Shown: piece after piece, positions 9,758 to 17,990 of the stretch
Numbering within the stretch: position 1 is the stretch's first letter
Layout: each line of letters opens with the position of its first letter
Origin: Schaedlerella arabinosiphila
GTDB taxonomy: Bacteria; Bacillota; Clostridia; Lachnospirales; Lachnospiraceae
Direction: 5' to 3'
NCBI RefSeq assembly: GCF_003885045.1
Contig: NZ_RHJS01000002.1
Location: forward strand, 5,511,302-5,575,301
DNA: 64,000 bases
Made by a program: the position numbers and the translations under genes
Notes under the pieces: generated by a model
Seen by the model: only the letters and a program-made list of their open reading frames with translations
What the model was told of the DNA's origin: nothing
The model's database searches: none

Positions 9758-10465
9758 ATGGGAGAAAAAGCATATTCTGATTTGTACCAGATTGTACGTA
9801 TAGTGGAGGAGAAAAAAGGACGAGCAGACCTGCAGGAGATAGGTCTGCTTCTGAATAGCCAGATGCGTCTCAGGATCGTTCCCAAAGGGGAACGGATCTT
9901 CTATATGGAGGATGGAAAAAGCCTGGTATATTTTGTGATCCGTGGGAGCTATATCAATTATCGGATTTCCAGAAATGGAAAGATGAATAATTTGGGGCGG
10001 TCAACAGCGCCGGTGTGGAGCGGCGTGGACCGGGCAGTGAATGCATCCAATATCAATTTTACAGAAAACAAAACATTGGAGGAATGCATCGTTTTAGAGA
10101 TCAAGACAGCATATTTTCTGGAAGCAGTAGAGCATGACGGACGGTTCGGATTATATATGATAAAAAATACGATTGATAAGATGACTGATATCTCAGAGAA
10201 ATCCGACCGTCTTCTGTTCTATGATGCAAATGAACTTTTTGCCTATTTTATCATAAAATTCTGGGAAGATCATCATGATGCTGCGGGAGACTGCACAATT
10301 GAAATGAAAAATGCGAACCTTGCAGAGGAAGCTGGAATCAGCGCAAGGTCTTTATACAGAATTTTAAATGCGTGGCGGAAAGAGGATCTGATCTCTGTAA
10401 AGAAGGGAAATATCGCAGTGTCCTCCGGACAGATCAACAGGCTGAAGGAGCGTTTTGATTTTTAG
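9758..10465 (+). CDS. Crp/Fnr-family transcriptional regulator (YeiL-like)
   Basis: A 235-residue regulator with an N-terminal cyclic-nucleotide-binding-like beta barrel (about 30-135), a dimer helix, and a C-terminal winged helix-turn-helix (LAEEAGISARSLYRILNAWR, about 188-207). No Cys cluster for an iron-sulfur centre is visible. The ATG at 9758 is chosen for its GGAGGA site; a longer frame from 9683 would lie inside the sulfatase gene without a ribosome site. It follows the sulfatase by 22 bases, so it is probably in the same operon. It is a paralogue of the regulator at 13992, and one or both likely bind the TGTGCCANNTGGCATA sites. The effector is unknown. Confidence 0.85.
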   Translation: MGEKAYSDLYQIVRIVEEKKGRADLQEIGLLLNSQMRLRIVPKGERIFYMEDGKSLVYFVIRGSYINYRISRNGKMNNLGRSTAPVWSGVDRAVNASNINFTENKTLEECIVLEIKTAYFLEAVEHDGRFGLYMIKNTIDKMTDISEKSDRLLFYDANELFAYFIIKFWEDHHDAAGDCTIEMKNANLAEEAGISARSLYRILNAWRKEDLISVKKGNIAVSSGQINRLKERFDF

Positions 10466-10524
10466 CAGAGGGATCTGCCGGGCGTTCCTTCAGCCTGTGT
10501 TTATAGATTTTTTTATCTGATGCC

Positions 10525-10680
10525 CTAGCACTGCCGAATCCAGATCGGACTGGACCATGCCTGGTGGTCATCCTCCTGGGTGACTCTCAGATAATAGGTA
10601 TCCTCCTCCTTGCCTGCTTCCCGTGAAAATGTGAAATCACAGGCCCGGCTTCCCGGATCTGGTGGTGGCATATGTAAAGC
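10525..10680 (-). pseudogene. Remnant of a DUF3604-like protein (C-terminal end)
   Basis: On the minus strand, directly downstream of deoC, an open frame ends at a TAG (10525-10527) and contains YYLRVTQEDDHQAWSSPIW. This resembles the C-terminus of DUF3604/PHP-type phosphoesterase proteins. No start codon with a ribosome site and no catalytic domain precede it; the frame runs straight into deoC. I read it as the surviving tail of a deleted gene of the nucleoside operon. Confidence 0.5.
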
Positions 10681-10682
10681 GG

Positions 10683-11342
10683 TCATAGAGATTGTTCTGA
10701 CTTCGCAAGCTTCACAATCCGGCTTGTCCCAAGCCGGGAGGCTCCAAGTTCCATAAACTTTTCGGCATCCTCAAAGGAGCTGATCCCCCCTGCAGCCTTT
10801 ATTTTCACCTTCGGGCCGACGTGCTTTGAGAATAGCTCCACATCTTCAAAGGTGGCGCCGGATATGGAAAATCCGGTGGATGTCTTGATATAATCCGCAC
10901 CTGCACTGGTGACAATCTCACACATTTTTATCTTTTCTTCGTCAGTCAGAAGGCAGGTTTCAATAATGACCTTCAAGACCTTCTCTTTGCAGGCAGCCTT
11001 GATCTGTCGGACTTCCTCTTCAATCCGGTCATATGCCCTGTCTTTCAGATCACCGATGTTGATGACCATATCGATCTCAGCGGCCCCGTTTGCAATGGCA
11101 TCCTGTGCTTCAAACACTTTCACTGCGGTGGTCTGGTATCCATTGGGGAATCCGATCACTGTACAGACCGGAATCCTGCCGGCCAGATAATCACTGGCGC
11201 GCTTTACATAAGACGGCGGGATGCATACGGATGCCGTCTCATATGTGCAGGCATCGGCGCAGATCTGTTTGATCTCCTCCCAGGTTGCCTCCTGTAATAA
11301 TAAAGTATGGTCTACTGCAGAAAATATTTTTTTTCTATCCAT
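10683..11342 (-). CDS. deoC: Deoxyribose-phosphate aldolase
   Basis: A 219-residue class I aldolase that splits 2-deoxyribose-5-phosphate into glyceraldehyde-3-phosphate and acetaldehyde, the last step of deoxynucleoside sugar breakdown. Seen: VIGFPNGYQTTAVK near 62-75, the EIDMVINIG strand near 90, and the Schiff-base lysine K153 in YIKTSTGFS, then AAGGISSFEDA and GASRLGTSRIV for phosphate binding. Length is normal for the family. The start has AAAGGAG upstream. It lies 124 bases downstream of the purine nucleoside phosphorylase gene on the same strand, with a hairpin between them, and forms with it and the transporter a nucleoside-use operon. A deoB-type phosphopentomutase, needed between the two steps, is not in the window. 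Confidence 0.95.
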   Translation of the reverse strand: MDRKKIFSAVDHTLLLQEATWEEIKQICADACTYETASVCIPPSYVKRASDYLAGRIPVCTVIGFPNGYQTTAVKVFEAQDAIANGAAEIDMVINIGDLKDRAYDRIEEEVRQIKAACKEKVLKVIIETCLLTDEEKIKMCEIVTSAGADYIKTSTGFSISGATFEDVELFSKHVGPKVKIKAAGGISSFEDAEKFMELGASRLGTSRIVKLAKSEQSL

Positions 11343-11394
11343 AGTTTTCTCCTTTGAACTGTTTATGATTGGAGCTGTCTGTCATAGCTTATAT

Positions 11395-11444
11395 CCAAGG
11401 GTACCCCATTATGGCCATTCGGCCGTTTCATAGGGTGCCCTTGG
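11395..11444 (-). other. Long intercistronic hairpin between punA and deoC
   Basis: CCAAGGGTACCC (11395-11406) pairs with GGGTGCCCTTGG (11433-11444) with one wobble, and a nested GGCC/GGCC stem sits in the loop. On the minus strand no T-run follows, so it is more likely an mRNA-stabilising or processing hairpin than a terminator. On the plus strand a TTTTTT tract follows six bases after it. Confidence 0.5.
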
Positions 11445-11466
11445 GTATGTTTTTTGAAACGATTCC

Positions 11467-12291
11467 TTACAGCACTTCTGTCAGCGCCGTGTCCAGCACA
11501 TCTACAAATGCTTTTTTGACGCGGGCCGCCGTCTCCACGACCTCTTCATGATTCAGGGGCTGGTCCAGAATACCGGCGCCGAAGTTGGTGATGCAGGAGA
11601 TTCCCAATACAGGAATACCGCAGTGCGCGCAGACAATCGCCTCCGGGACAGTGGACATACCAACCGCGTCCGCTCCGAGCGTCCGTGCCATCCGTACCTC
11701 GGCCGGAGTCTCATAGCAGGGGCCGGAAAACATCATATAGACGCCCTCTTCCAGGTGAATCCCCTTTGCGCTGGCAGCGGCCTTCAAGCCCTCCCGGTAT
11801 TCTTTTTTATAGACCTGGCTGACATCCGGGAAACGGGGACCGTCTTCTTCGAAGTTTTCTCCTAGAAGCGGGTTGCTTCCGGAATAATTGATATGATCTT
11901 TGAGCATCATCAGGGTCCCGGGTGCAAAATCTTGATTTACGCCGCCGCAGGCGTTAGTGAGTACCATTTTCTTTATACCGAGACGCTTCATAATCCGTAC
12001 CGGAAGTGTGATCTCTTTCTGACTGTAACCCTCATAATAATGAATACGTCCCTGCATGGCGATGACACAGCGGCCTTTGCACATGCCGATGACAAACTGT
12101 CCGGCATGACCTGCTACAGTAGAAACCGGAAAGCCCGGAAGATCACGGTAGGGAATGGCTACCGGATTTTCAATCTGGTCAGCGTAATCCCCCAGGCCGC
12201 TCCCTAAGATCAATCCGATCTCCGGTTCGAGACCAGTGCTCTTCCGGATGATTGTCACTGCGTTTGCTATGATTTCCATTTCTTTTTTCAT
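11467..12291 (-). CDS. punA: Purine nucleoside phosphorylase, trimeric PunA type
   Basis: A 274-residue enzyme that splits inosine, guanosine and their deoxy forms with phosphate into free base and (deoxy)ribose-1-phosphate. Seen: GLILGSGLGDYAD near 27 (phosphate loop), VAGHAGQFV near 60, GRIHYYEGY near 80, and TNACGGVNQDFAPG near 112 with the purine-site region. This is the low-molecular-weight class, not the hexameric DeoD class. It ends 124 bases before deoC and begins 30 bases after the transporter on the same strand, so transport, phosphorolysis and aldol cleavage are encoded in order. The start is supported by a GGAGG-type site in the short gap. Confidence 0.94.
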   Translation of the reverse strand: MKKEMEIIANAVTIIRKSTGLEPEIGLILGSGLGDYADQIENPVAIPYRDLPGFPVSTVAGHAGQFVIGMCKGRCVIAMQGRIHYYEGYSQKEITLPVRIMKRLGIKKMVLTNACGGVNQDFAPGTLMMLKDHINYSGSNPLLGENFEEDGPRFPDVSQVYKKEYREGLKAAASAKGIHLEEGVYMMFSGPCYETPAEVRMARTLGADAVGMSTVPEAIVCAHCGIPVLGISCITNFGAGILDQPLNHEEVVETAARVKKAFVDVLDTALTEVL

Positions 12292-12321
12292 TGTTAACCT
12301 CCTACATTTTGCTTGATGGTT

Positions 12322-13683
12322 TTATTTCTGTGCTACTCCCCGCTTTTCATTCAACTCACTCAAAATTTCAGCATACCGCGTATCCGTCAGTTCATAGAAA
12401 GACATGGAGATGACAGAAGCAATATATCCCAGGATCGGTACACCAAAACGGAGGAAGAGGATTGCGCCCAATACGATCTCTGTCTGTTCCTGATTGGCAA
12501 CAAAACCAACCAAACCTAAAAGGAAACTGGTAAAAAAACCGCCCAGAGCACTTCCCATTTTGTTACAGAACGTAAAAGCTGAAGACACCAGCCCGTTTCC
12601 GCGGATTCCGTATTTCCACTCTGCATAATCCACACAGTCCGGAAGCATTGCCCATCCCAGAGCACTCGGAACACTGGAAATCAGTCCGAGGACAGCCATC
12701 CATGCGATCAGCATCCAATCGGAAGAATGGGGTTTGATCCACATCAGCGCCAGCGGAATAATGGATAAAAGGCTGGTAAACCAGTAAGTCTGCTTCTTTC
12801 CGAATTTTTTGCTGATCAGCGGAATCAGCGGGATGGAAATGATTCCTGTAGCTGTCAGGGCAAACCCGACAACGGCCACCAGATCTTCGCGATGCAGTAC
12901 ATACTTGAAAAAATACATATTGGCAGCTCCCAGAGTCGCGTTTGCGATCATATCCGTGCTGTAGGCAATGACAAGCATGAGAAGCGGTTTGTTTTTCACC
13001 AGAAGCCGGATCTCACTTTTGAAATTGACGCGTTCTTTTTTGATTTTCAGATTCATCGTATCATAAGGCTTGCTTCCCCAGGCTGCAATCCAGTAGGAAA
13101 CGGTCAAAAGTACGCCGATCAGGGCGCCGTAGGCCGCCCAGCCCTGTGCTCCGCTGCCGAAGAGATTGACAAGAGGAAGCGCGAGAACCGTGACAAAAAA
13201 TTTGCCGGTCTGTGTCATCGCAGATTTCCAGGCGATAATTACGGTACGCTGATAAAAATCATCAGAAAGCACAGGGGTCAGCGCATAATACGGAATATTT
13301 ACAGCAGTGCTTGCCAGTGAATAGGATATGTAAACAACATAGACATATACCAGCTTCATCGTAGGCGACAGGTTCGGCGCGCTGAAGAGCAGAAAAACAA
13401 TGACGCCGAGAACCGGAGCCGCAAACATCAGCCAGGGGCGGTAACGTCCGAAGCTGCTGCGGGTATGGTCAGATATCATACCCATGATGGGATCAGTTAC
13501 CGCGTCAATAAACCGTGAGGCCAGCATAAGCCCGGCTACAGCCATTGAGCTGACTCCGAAGATATCGGTGTAGAAAAATGTTAAATACGACATAACAAGG
13601 GTAGATGTCATCTGGACGCCCAGACCGCCGAAAGAGTATTTGAATATGTCCGGGAAAGCTGCTTTTCGTTGCGTTTGTTCCAT
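12322..13683 (-). CDS. GPH-family (MelB-like) symporter, probable nucleoside or glycoside importer
   Basis: A 453-residue protein with about 12 membrane helices. The GPH signature DAVTDPIMGMISDHTRSSFG and GRYRPWL lies in the N-terminal third. The ATG at 13683 is chosen because AAGGAG precedes it; the frame stays open 64 codons further upstream across the promoter and operator, which cannot be coding. It heads the minus-strand operon transporter-punA-deoC, so a nucleoside is a reasonable substrate by context, though the family mostly carries glycosides. It is a paralogue of the transporter at 6798. Transcription should start from the operator-linked promoter at 13829-13872. Confidence 0.88.
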   Translation of the reverse strand: MEQTQRKAAFPDIFKYSFGGLGVQMTSTLVMSYLTFFYTDIFGVSSMAVAGLMLASRFIDAVTDPIMGMISDHTRSSFGRYRPWLMFAAPVLGVIVFLLFSAPNLSPTMKLVYVYVVYISYSLASTAVNIPYYALTPVLSDDFYQRTVIIAWKSAMTQTGKFFVTVLALPLVNLFGSGAQGWAAYGALIGVLLTVSYWIAAWGSKPYDTMNLKIKKERVNFKSEIRLLVKNKPLLMLVIAYSTDMIANATLGAANMYFFKYVLHREDLVAVVGFALTATGIISIPLIPLISKKFGKKQTYWFTSLLSIIPLALMWIKPHSSDWMLIAWMAVLGLISSVPSALGWAMLPDCVDYAEWKYGIRGNGLVSSAFTFCNKMGSALGGFFTSFLLGLVGFVANQEQTEIVLGAILFLRFGVPILGYIASVISMSFYELTDTRYAEILSELNEKRGVAQK

Positions 13684-13828
13684 GATAATGGTCTCCTTTT
13701 TCTTTCTTGTAGTAAGTTGTCGGACGAAGTCCACCTGTCTGCGGCCTGACTCACGGCGCCATGAATCATTACGGCCAGGGATCTTTTCATATTTACGTGG
13801 ACAATTGATGCAGCAATTGATATATTCT

Positions 13829-13872
13829 ATTATAAAGCGGAAATAGTCCCTCCGGCTATGCCATTTGGCACA
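13829..13872 (-). promoter_or_regulatory. Crp/Fnr-type operator and promoter of the transporter-punA-deoC operon
   Basis: On the minus strand TGTGCCAAATGGCATA (13872 down to 13857) is followed by TATAAT (13834 down to 13829). The operator centre is 30.5 bp from the first T of the -10 box, exactly the spacing of the promoter at 6704-6747, and its orientation toward the gene is the same. No -35 box is seen, which fits class II activation. Confidence 0.7.
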
Positions 13873-13923
13873 CAATGAAATAAAATGATAAAAATCCGAC
13901 AGTTGGAAAAAAATATTTTAGAT

Positions 13924-13966
13924 TGTGCCAACTGGCATAGCCTGGAGAAGCCCGGCCCATTATCAT
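13924..13966 (+). promoter_or_regulatory. Crp/Fnr-type operator and promoter of the regulator-sulfatase operon
   Basis: TGTGCCAACTGGCATA at 13924-13939 is followed by TATCAT at 13961-13966. The centre-to-box distance is 29.5 bp, one base shorter than in the two sister promoters. The operator lies between the divergent operons, 52 bases from its partner site at 13857-13872, so binding could couple the two directions. Confidence 0.62.
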
Positions 13967-13991
13967 AAATATAAGTCTTTGGAGAAAGAAG

Positions 13992-14732
13992 ATGGAAGAG
14001 AAAAACAGATTGCTTCAAATTGTATTGCTGGCAAAGGAAAAACAAAAAGAAGGAACATGTTTGAAACAGGAACACGTTGAAAAATTACTGAATGACAGGA
14101 TGAAGATCCGCAGGGTTTCAAAAAACGAGTACATTACAACTGAATATATGGAAGAGAAAAAAGTGTATTATGTATTGTCAGGATCGTTTTTGATGATGCG
14201 CACCTCAAAGGACGGAAAAAACAACGTCATGGATCTGAAACAGGCCCCGCAGTTTCTGGGCATAGACAAAGCAGTCATGCCGGAGGAAGACTATACTTTT
14301 TCCGATAATCTGGCAAAAGAAAGCTGTCTGGTATTGGAAATCGACCGGGAATATTTTATCCGGAGCCTGAAGGAAGAGGCCGAATTGGGATTTGAAATCA
14401 TAAAAGTGCTGTGCCGGCGTTTGGTGAACGCATCATACCGCGCGGACCGTGCACTCTTTTATACAAATGAAGAGCAGTTGATGATCTATCTCATGGTATA
14501 CTGGTCAAACCATCACGGCGGCCAATCCGAGTGTACGGTCCGGCTGAAGAACTCGTACATTGCGGAGGAAATCGGAATCAGTATCCGCGGCTTTTACCGG
14601 ACGCTGGATAAGCTGAAAAAGGAAGCGCTTTTGACAGTTGTAAAAGGAAATATCGTGGTGACTCAGGAGCAGATCAAGGAAATGAGCGCACGGTGCGGTG
14701 ATTTTATGAATTATAAATACCATTTTGAATAG
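13992..14732 (+). CDS. Crp/Fnr-family transcriptional regulator (YeiL-like), second paralogue
   Basis: A 246-residue regulator with a cyclic-nucleotide-binding-like barrel (about 35-135) and a C-terminal helix-turn-helix (IAEEIGISIRGFYRTLDKLK, about 193-212) ending in VKGNIVV, as in its paralogue at 9758 (VKKGNIAV). The similarity of the recognition helices suggests that both proteins read the same operator. The gene is divergent from the nucleoside operon and leads an operon with two sulfatases 34 bases downstream. E. coli YeiL, a family member, sits beside nucleoside genes, which fits the setting. The effector and whether it binds a cluster are unknown; no Cys motif is visible. Confidence 0.86.
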   Translation: MEEKNRLLQIVLLAKEKQKEGTCLKQEHVEKLLNDRMKIRRVSKNEYITTEYMEEKKVYYVLSGSFLMMRTSKDGKNNVMDLKQAPQFLGIDKAVMPEEDYTFSDNLAKESCLVLEIDREYFIRSLKEEAELGFEIIKVLCRRLVNASYRADRALFYTNEEQLMIYLMVYWSNHHGGQSECTVRLKNSYIAEEIGISIRGFYRTLDKLKKEALLTVVKGNIVVTQEQIKEMSARCGDFMNYKYHFE

Positions 14733-14765
14733 CCCTTGAGATCTTCCCTGAAAAAGGAGGATATC

Positions 14766-16286
14766 ATGTCAAAACAACCCAATATTGTATTTATTTTAAA
14801 TGATCATCAGGCATATCACGGCCATGAGCGGGCGGGGAGCGCAGGCCCGCTGCGTCCGCATTTTCAAAAGTTTGCGGAAAATGGAATCTCTTTTGAAAAT
14901 GCCTACTGCGTATCGCCGATGTGCGGCCCGGCAAGAAGAAGCCTTCTTACGGCTCTGTATCCGCATACCCACGGTCAGGTACATAATGAAAATGACCCTG
15001 CGTACAGCCACGAAGTGTATCTGGACAATCTTGCGGCAGGCGGATATCAGAACTATTATTTCGGCAAATGGCATGCAGGTCCGGGGTGCGCGTACGACCA
15101 CCATTGCGAAGGACTGTCAGAGACAGGATACGGCAATCCGTACAATACAAAAGAATATGAGGATTATTTGAAAAAGCGCGGGCTGCCGAGGGCGCAGCAC
15201 CGGATTGAGAGGGTGTTTGAGCAGGTCGACTTTCAGAAAAAGAACTATTTCCCGAAGCTGAAAGAAGGCGCGCTGTATCAATGCGAAGACTTCTGGTGCG
15301 GGGAGCATGCCGTCGGTGTGACGGTGACGCCGAAGGAGACGCATGAATCCTTTTTCCTGGCAAATCTGGCCTGCGAGAAGCTGGAGGAGCTGGCGGCTAA
15401 AAAAGACGACCATCCCTTTACCCTGCGGGTAGATTTCTGGGGGCCACACCAGCCCTTTTTCCCGACACAGGAATTTTTGGACATGTACGATCCGAAAGAG
15501 ATCGCCCAGTATCCGAATTTTGACAACGATCTCCATGACAAGCCCTATACGCTGAAGGAAGAAGCGAACAAGCCGATCGGCGACGGGAAAAATATCATTT
15601 ATCCAAATCCAATTCCATGGGAGCAGTGGCAGGATATTCTGGCCCATTGCTATGCGCACATTTCCATGCTGGACGCGGCAGGCGGGATGATCGTTGATAA
15701 AATAAGAGAGCTGGGGCTGGATGAAAACACTCTGATCATCTGGTCTACAGATCATGGCGATGCTTTGGCCTGCCAGGGCGGACATTTTGACAAGGACTCC
15801 CACATGGCGCAGGAGGTGATGCGCATTCCGATGGCAATGAACTGGAAAGACGTGATCCCACCGGGACAGAAGTCGGATAAACTGGTATTTACCTGCGACA
15901 TTCCCGCCACCATAGCGGACGTATCGGGATGCCCATTCGGAAACCGGGTGGACGGTGAGAGTCTGATGAAGCTAGCAGCTCCAGATGCGCCGGGTGCAGA
16001 TCACTGGCGAAAATCACTGCTGTGCGAGACTTATGGCCATGGCTACGGGGTGACCATTCTGGGCCGTATGGTGACAGACGGAAGGTGGAAATATGTGGCG
16101 ACCGAGGATACATTGGATGAACTCTACGATTTGGAAGCAGATCCCTATGAACTGAAAAACCTGGCAGTGCTTCCGGAGTATGACGCGAAAAAGCAGGAAA
16201 TGCGTAAGCTTTTGACAGAGCAGCAGGAAAATGCAGAGGACCCGGTGCGGCTGGAACAACTGCTGGGCAATCCATCCGCGGAATAA
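14766..16286 (+). CDS. Cys-type sulfatase, second of three
   Basis: A 506-residue sulfate-ester hydrolase. Metal-site strand NIVFILNDHQ at the N-terminus; formylglycine motif C53-G-P-A-R57; second metal site WSTDHGDALACQGGHFDK near 330. The ATG at 14766 follows AAGGAGG; a longer frame from 14736 lacks one. There is no signal peptide, so the enzyme is cytosolic. It shares its operon with the Crp-type regulator before it and the third sulfatase 18 bases after it. Its divergence from its neighbours suggests a different bond in the same substrate rather than a duplicate, but this is inference. Confidence 0.9.
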   Translation: MSKQPNIVFILNDHQAYHGHERAGSAGPLRPHFQKFAENGISFENAYCVSPMCGPARRSLLTALYPHTHGQVHNENDPAYSHEVYLDNLAAGGYQNYYFGKWHAGPGCAYDHHCEGLSETGYGNPYNTKEYEDYLKKRGLPRAQHRIERVFEQVDFQKKNYFPKLKEGALYQCEDFWCGEHAVGVTVTPKETHESFFLANLACEKLEELAAKKDDHPFTLRVDFWGPHQPFFPTQEFLDMYDPKEIAQYPNFDNDLHDKPYTLKEEANKPIGDGKNIIYPNPIPWEQWQDILAHCYAHISMLDAAGGMIVDKIRELGLDENTLIIWSTDHGDALACQGGHFDKDSHMAQEVMRIPMAMNWKDVIPPGQKSDKLVFTCDIPATIADVSGCPFGNRVDGESLMKLAAPDAPGADHWRKSLLCETYGHGYGVTILGRMVTDGRWKYVATEDTLDELYDLEADPYELKNLAVLPEYDAKKQEMRKLLTEQQENAEDPVRLEQLLGNPSAE

Positions 16287-16304
16287 AAAGGGGGCGGAAA
16301 GAAA

Positions 16305-17738
16305 ATGAACGGGATGAACGTGCTTTTGATCACGGTGGATGACATGAATTATAATTCCATGGGCTGTATGGGCTGCGAGGTTTCGGATATCACGCCGAAT
16401 ATCGACCGTCTGGCCGCAGAAGGGATGCTGTGCGAAAATTCCTACGTGGCAGTGGGTGTCTGCCAGCCGTCGCGTTCCGTGCTGCTGACAGGAAGATATC
16501 CCCACAAAAATGGCGCTCGAGGATTCGAAGAGATTGATTACTGCGTCGAAACACTGACAGAGAGACTGCGGGACTATGGGTATTATAATGGAATTATCGG
16601 AAAAGTGGATCATCTGCAGCCAAGAGAAAAATTTGCATGGGATTTTGTGGTCAAGACCTTGAATCCGGAGGAAAACTGGGGGCGCGATCCGGAGAAAATG
16701 TATGAGCACACGCGGGATTTTCTGCGTGAGGCGAGAGGACAGGGCAAACCGTTTTTCTTAATGGCAAATTCACATGACCCGCACCGCCCCTTTGCAGGTT
16801 CCGTATTTGAGATCCCCTCATATCTCTCCAAATCAGGAAAAAATGTGGATTTTGACCCGTCCATGGAACAGGGGGAATATTATCGTGGAAAATACGTAAA
16901 ATCCAGCCGGTATTATGAGCCGAAGGAGGTGGACGTACCAGGATTCCTGCCGGATCTGGAGGACGTTCACAGCGAGATCGCAGATTATTATTCCTCCGTC
17001 CACCGCGGGGATGAAGCGGTGGGACGGATACTCTGCGCACTGGAAGACGAAGGATTCAGGGAGGACACGCTGGTGATGTTTTTGTCCGATAACGGCGCGG
17101 CGCTGCCCTTTGCAAAGACGAACTGTTATGTAAACAGTACAAAAAGCCCGTTTATTTTCCGGCTGCCGGGACAGATACCCGCCGGCAGCCGGACCGGCGC
17201 TTTGATCTCATCCATTGATTACACCCCTACGGTACTGGATTATCTGGGGATCAACCCGATCGAAGGCGCTGACGGAACATCTTTGAGAGGGATTTTGTCC
17301 GGGGGCCTGCAGCACCAGTATGATACAATTTATACCATGTTCTATAAAACCGCAAGGAACGCAGTAACCGGACGCGAACGGCATTTCCCGATGCGCTGTG
17401 TGCAGGGCACGGAGTATTCGTATATATACAATGCATGGGCGGGAAAAGGGGAACCATTTTTGAACGAGTCTACGGCGGGCCTGACGTTCAACGCCATGAA
17501 AGCAGCGGGGGAAACGGATGAGGAGATCCGCAAGCGGGTCGAGTTCTTTTTATACCGTACGCCGGAAGAATTTTATGATATCAAACACGATCCGGACTGC
17601 CTCCACAACCTGATCGGCAGGAAGGAATATCAGGCGTTGATCGAATCCTACCGGAAGAACCTCTACGGCTATATGATGGAAAGCCAGGACGGGCTGGTGT
17701 CTGTGTTTCAGGAAAAGGTTCTGCGTGCATTTTTATAA
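16305..17738 (+). CDS. Cys-type sulfatase, third of three (heparan-sulfatase-like)
   Basis: A 477-residue sulfatase. N-terminal NVLLITVDDMNYNSMGCMG with the DD metal pair; formylglycine motif C53-Q-P-S-R57; SDNGAALPFAKTNCY near 262 replaces the more usual DHG and is typical of the DNG-containing sulfatase subgroup that includes N-sulfoglucosamine sulfohydrolases. It is preceded by AAAGGGGGCGG and follows the second sulfatase closely. Like the other two it has no signal peptide and depends on a maturase encoded elsewhere. No terminator was recognised after it. The 252-base gap to the next gene holds nothing that I can identify. Confidence 0.9.
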   Translation: MNGMNVLLITVDDMNYNSMGCMGCEVSDITPNIDRLAAEGMLCENSYVAVGVCQPSRSVLLTGRYPHKNGARGFEEIDYCVETLTERLRDYGYYNGIIGKVDHLQPREKFAWDFVVKTLNPEENWGRDPEKMYEHTRDFLREARGQGKPFFLMANSHDPHRPFAGSVFEIPSYLSKSGKNVDFDPSMEQGEYYRGKYVKSSRYYEPKEVDVPGFLPDLEDVHSEIADYYSSVHRGDEAVGRILCALEDEGFREDTLVMFLSDNGAALPFAKTNCYVNSTKSPFIFRLPGQIPAGSRTGALISSIDYTPTVLDYLGINPIEGADGTSLRGILSGGLQHQYDTIYTMFYKTARNAVTGRERHFPMRCVQGTEYSYIYNAWAGKGEPFLNESTAGLTFNAMKAAGETDEEIRKRVEFFLYRTPEEFYDIKHDPDCLHNLIGRKEYQALIESYRKNLYGYMMESQDGLVSVFQEKVLRAFL

Positions 17739-17990
17739 ATAACAAAACGTGGCAGATTTAAGTTTCAATCATGACTATGAGGGGCCGTCGGAAAATAGCT
17801 GAATTTCCACAATATATTCCGCAGATCATTGAAGATTTGGCAATAGATTGTGTACAAATCCTATTTACCAATGGCCCCTGTCTACAGTGGTGTATAAACA
17901 GGCGTTCATTTAGCTGCCATAAAAAAGCATTCATCTAATTTGTCTGACCATTATAAAGGACTTTTCTAATAAGAATGTAAACGGTTGACT

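Noticed and set aside
17739..17990. A possible transposase remnant after the third sulfatase
   Set aside because: No frame on either strand gave a recognisable transposase segment and no terminal repeats were found.
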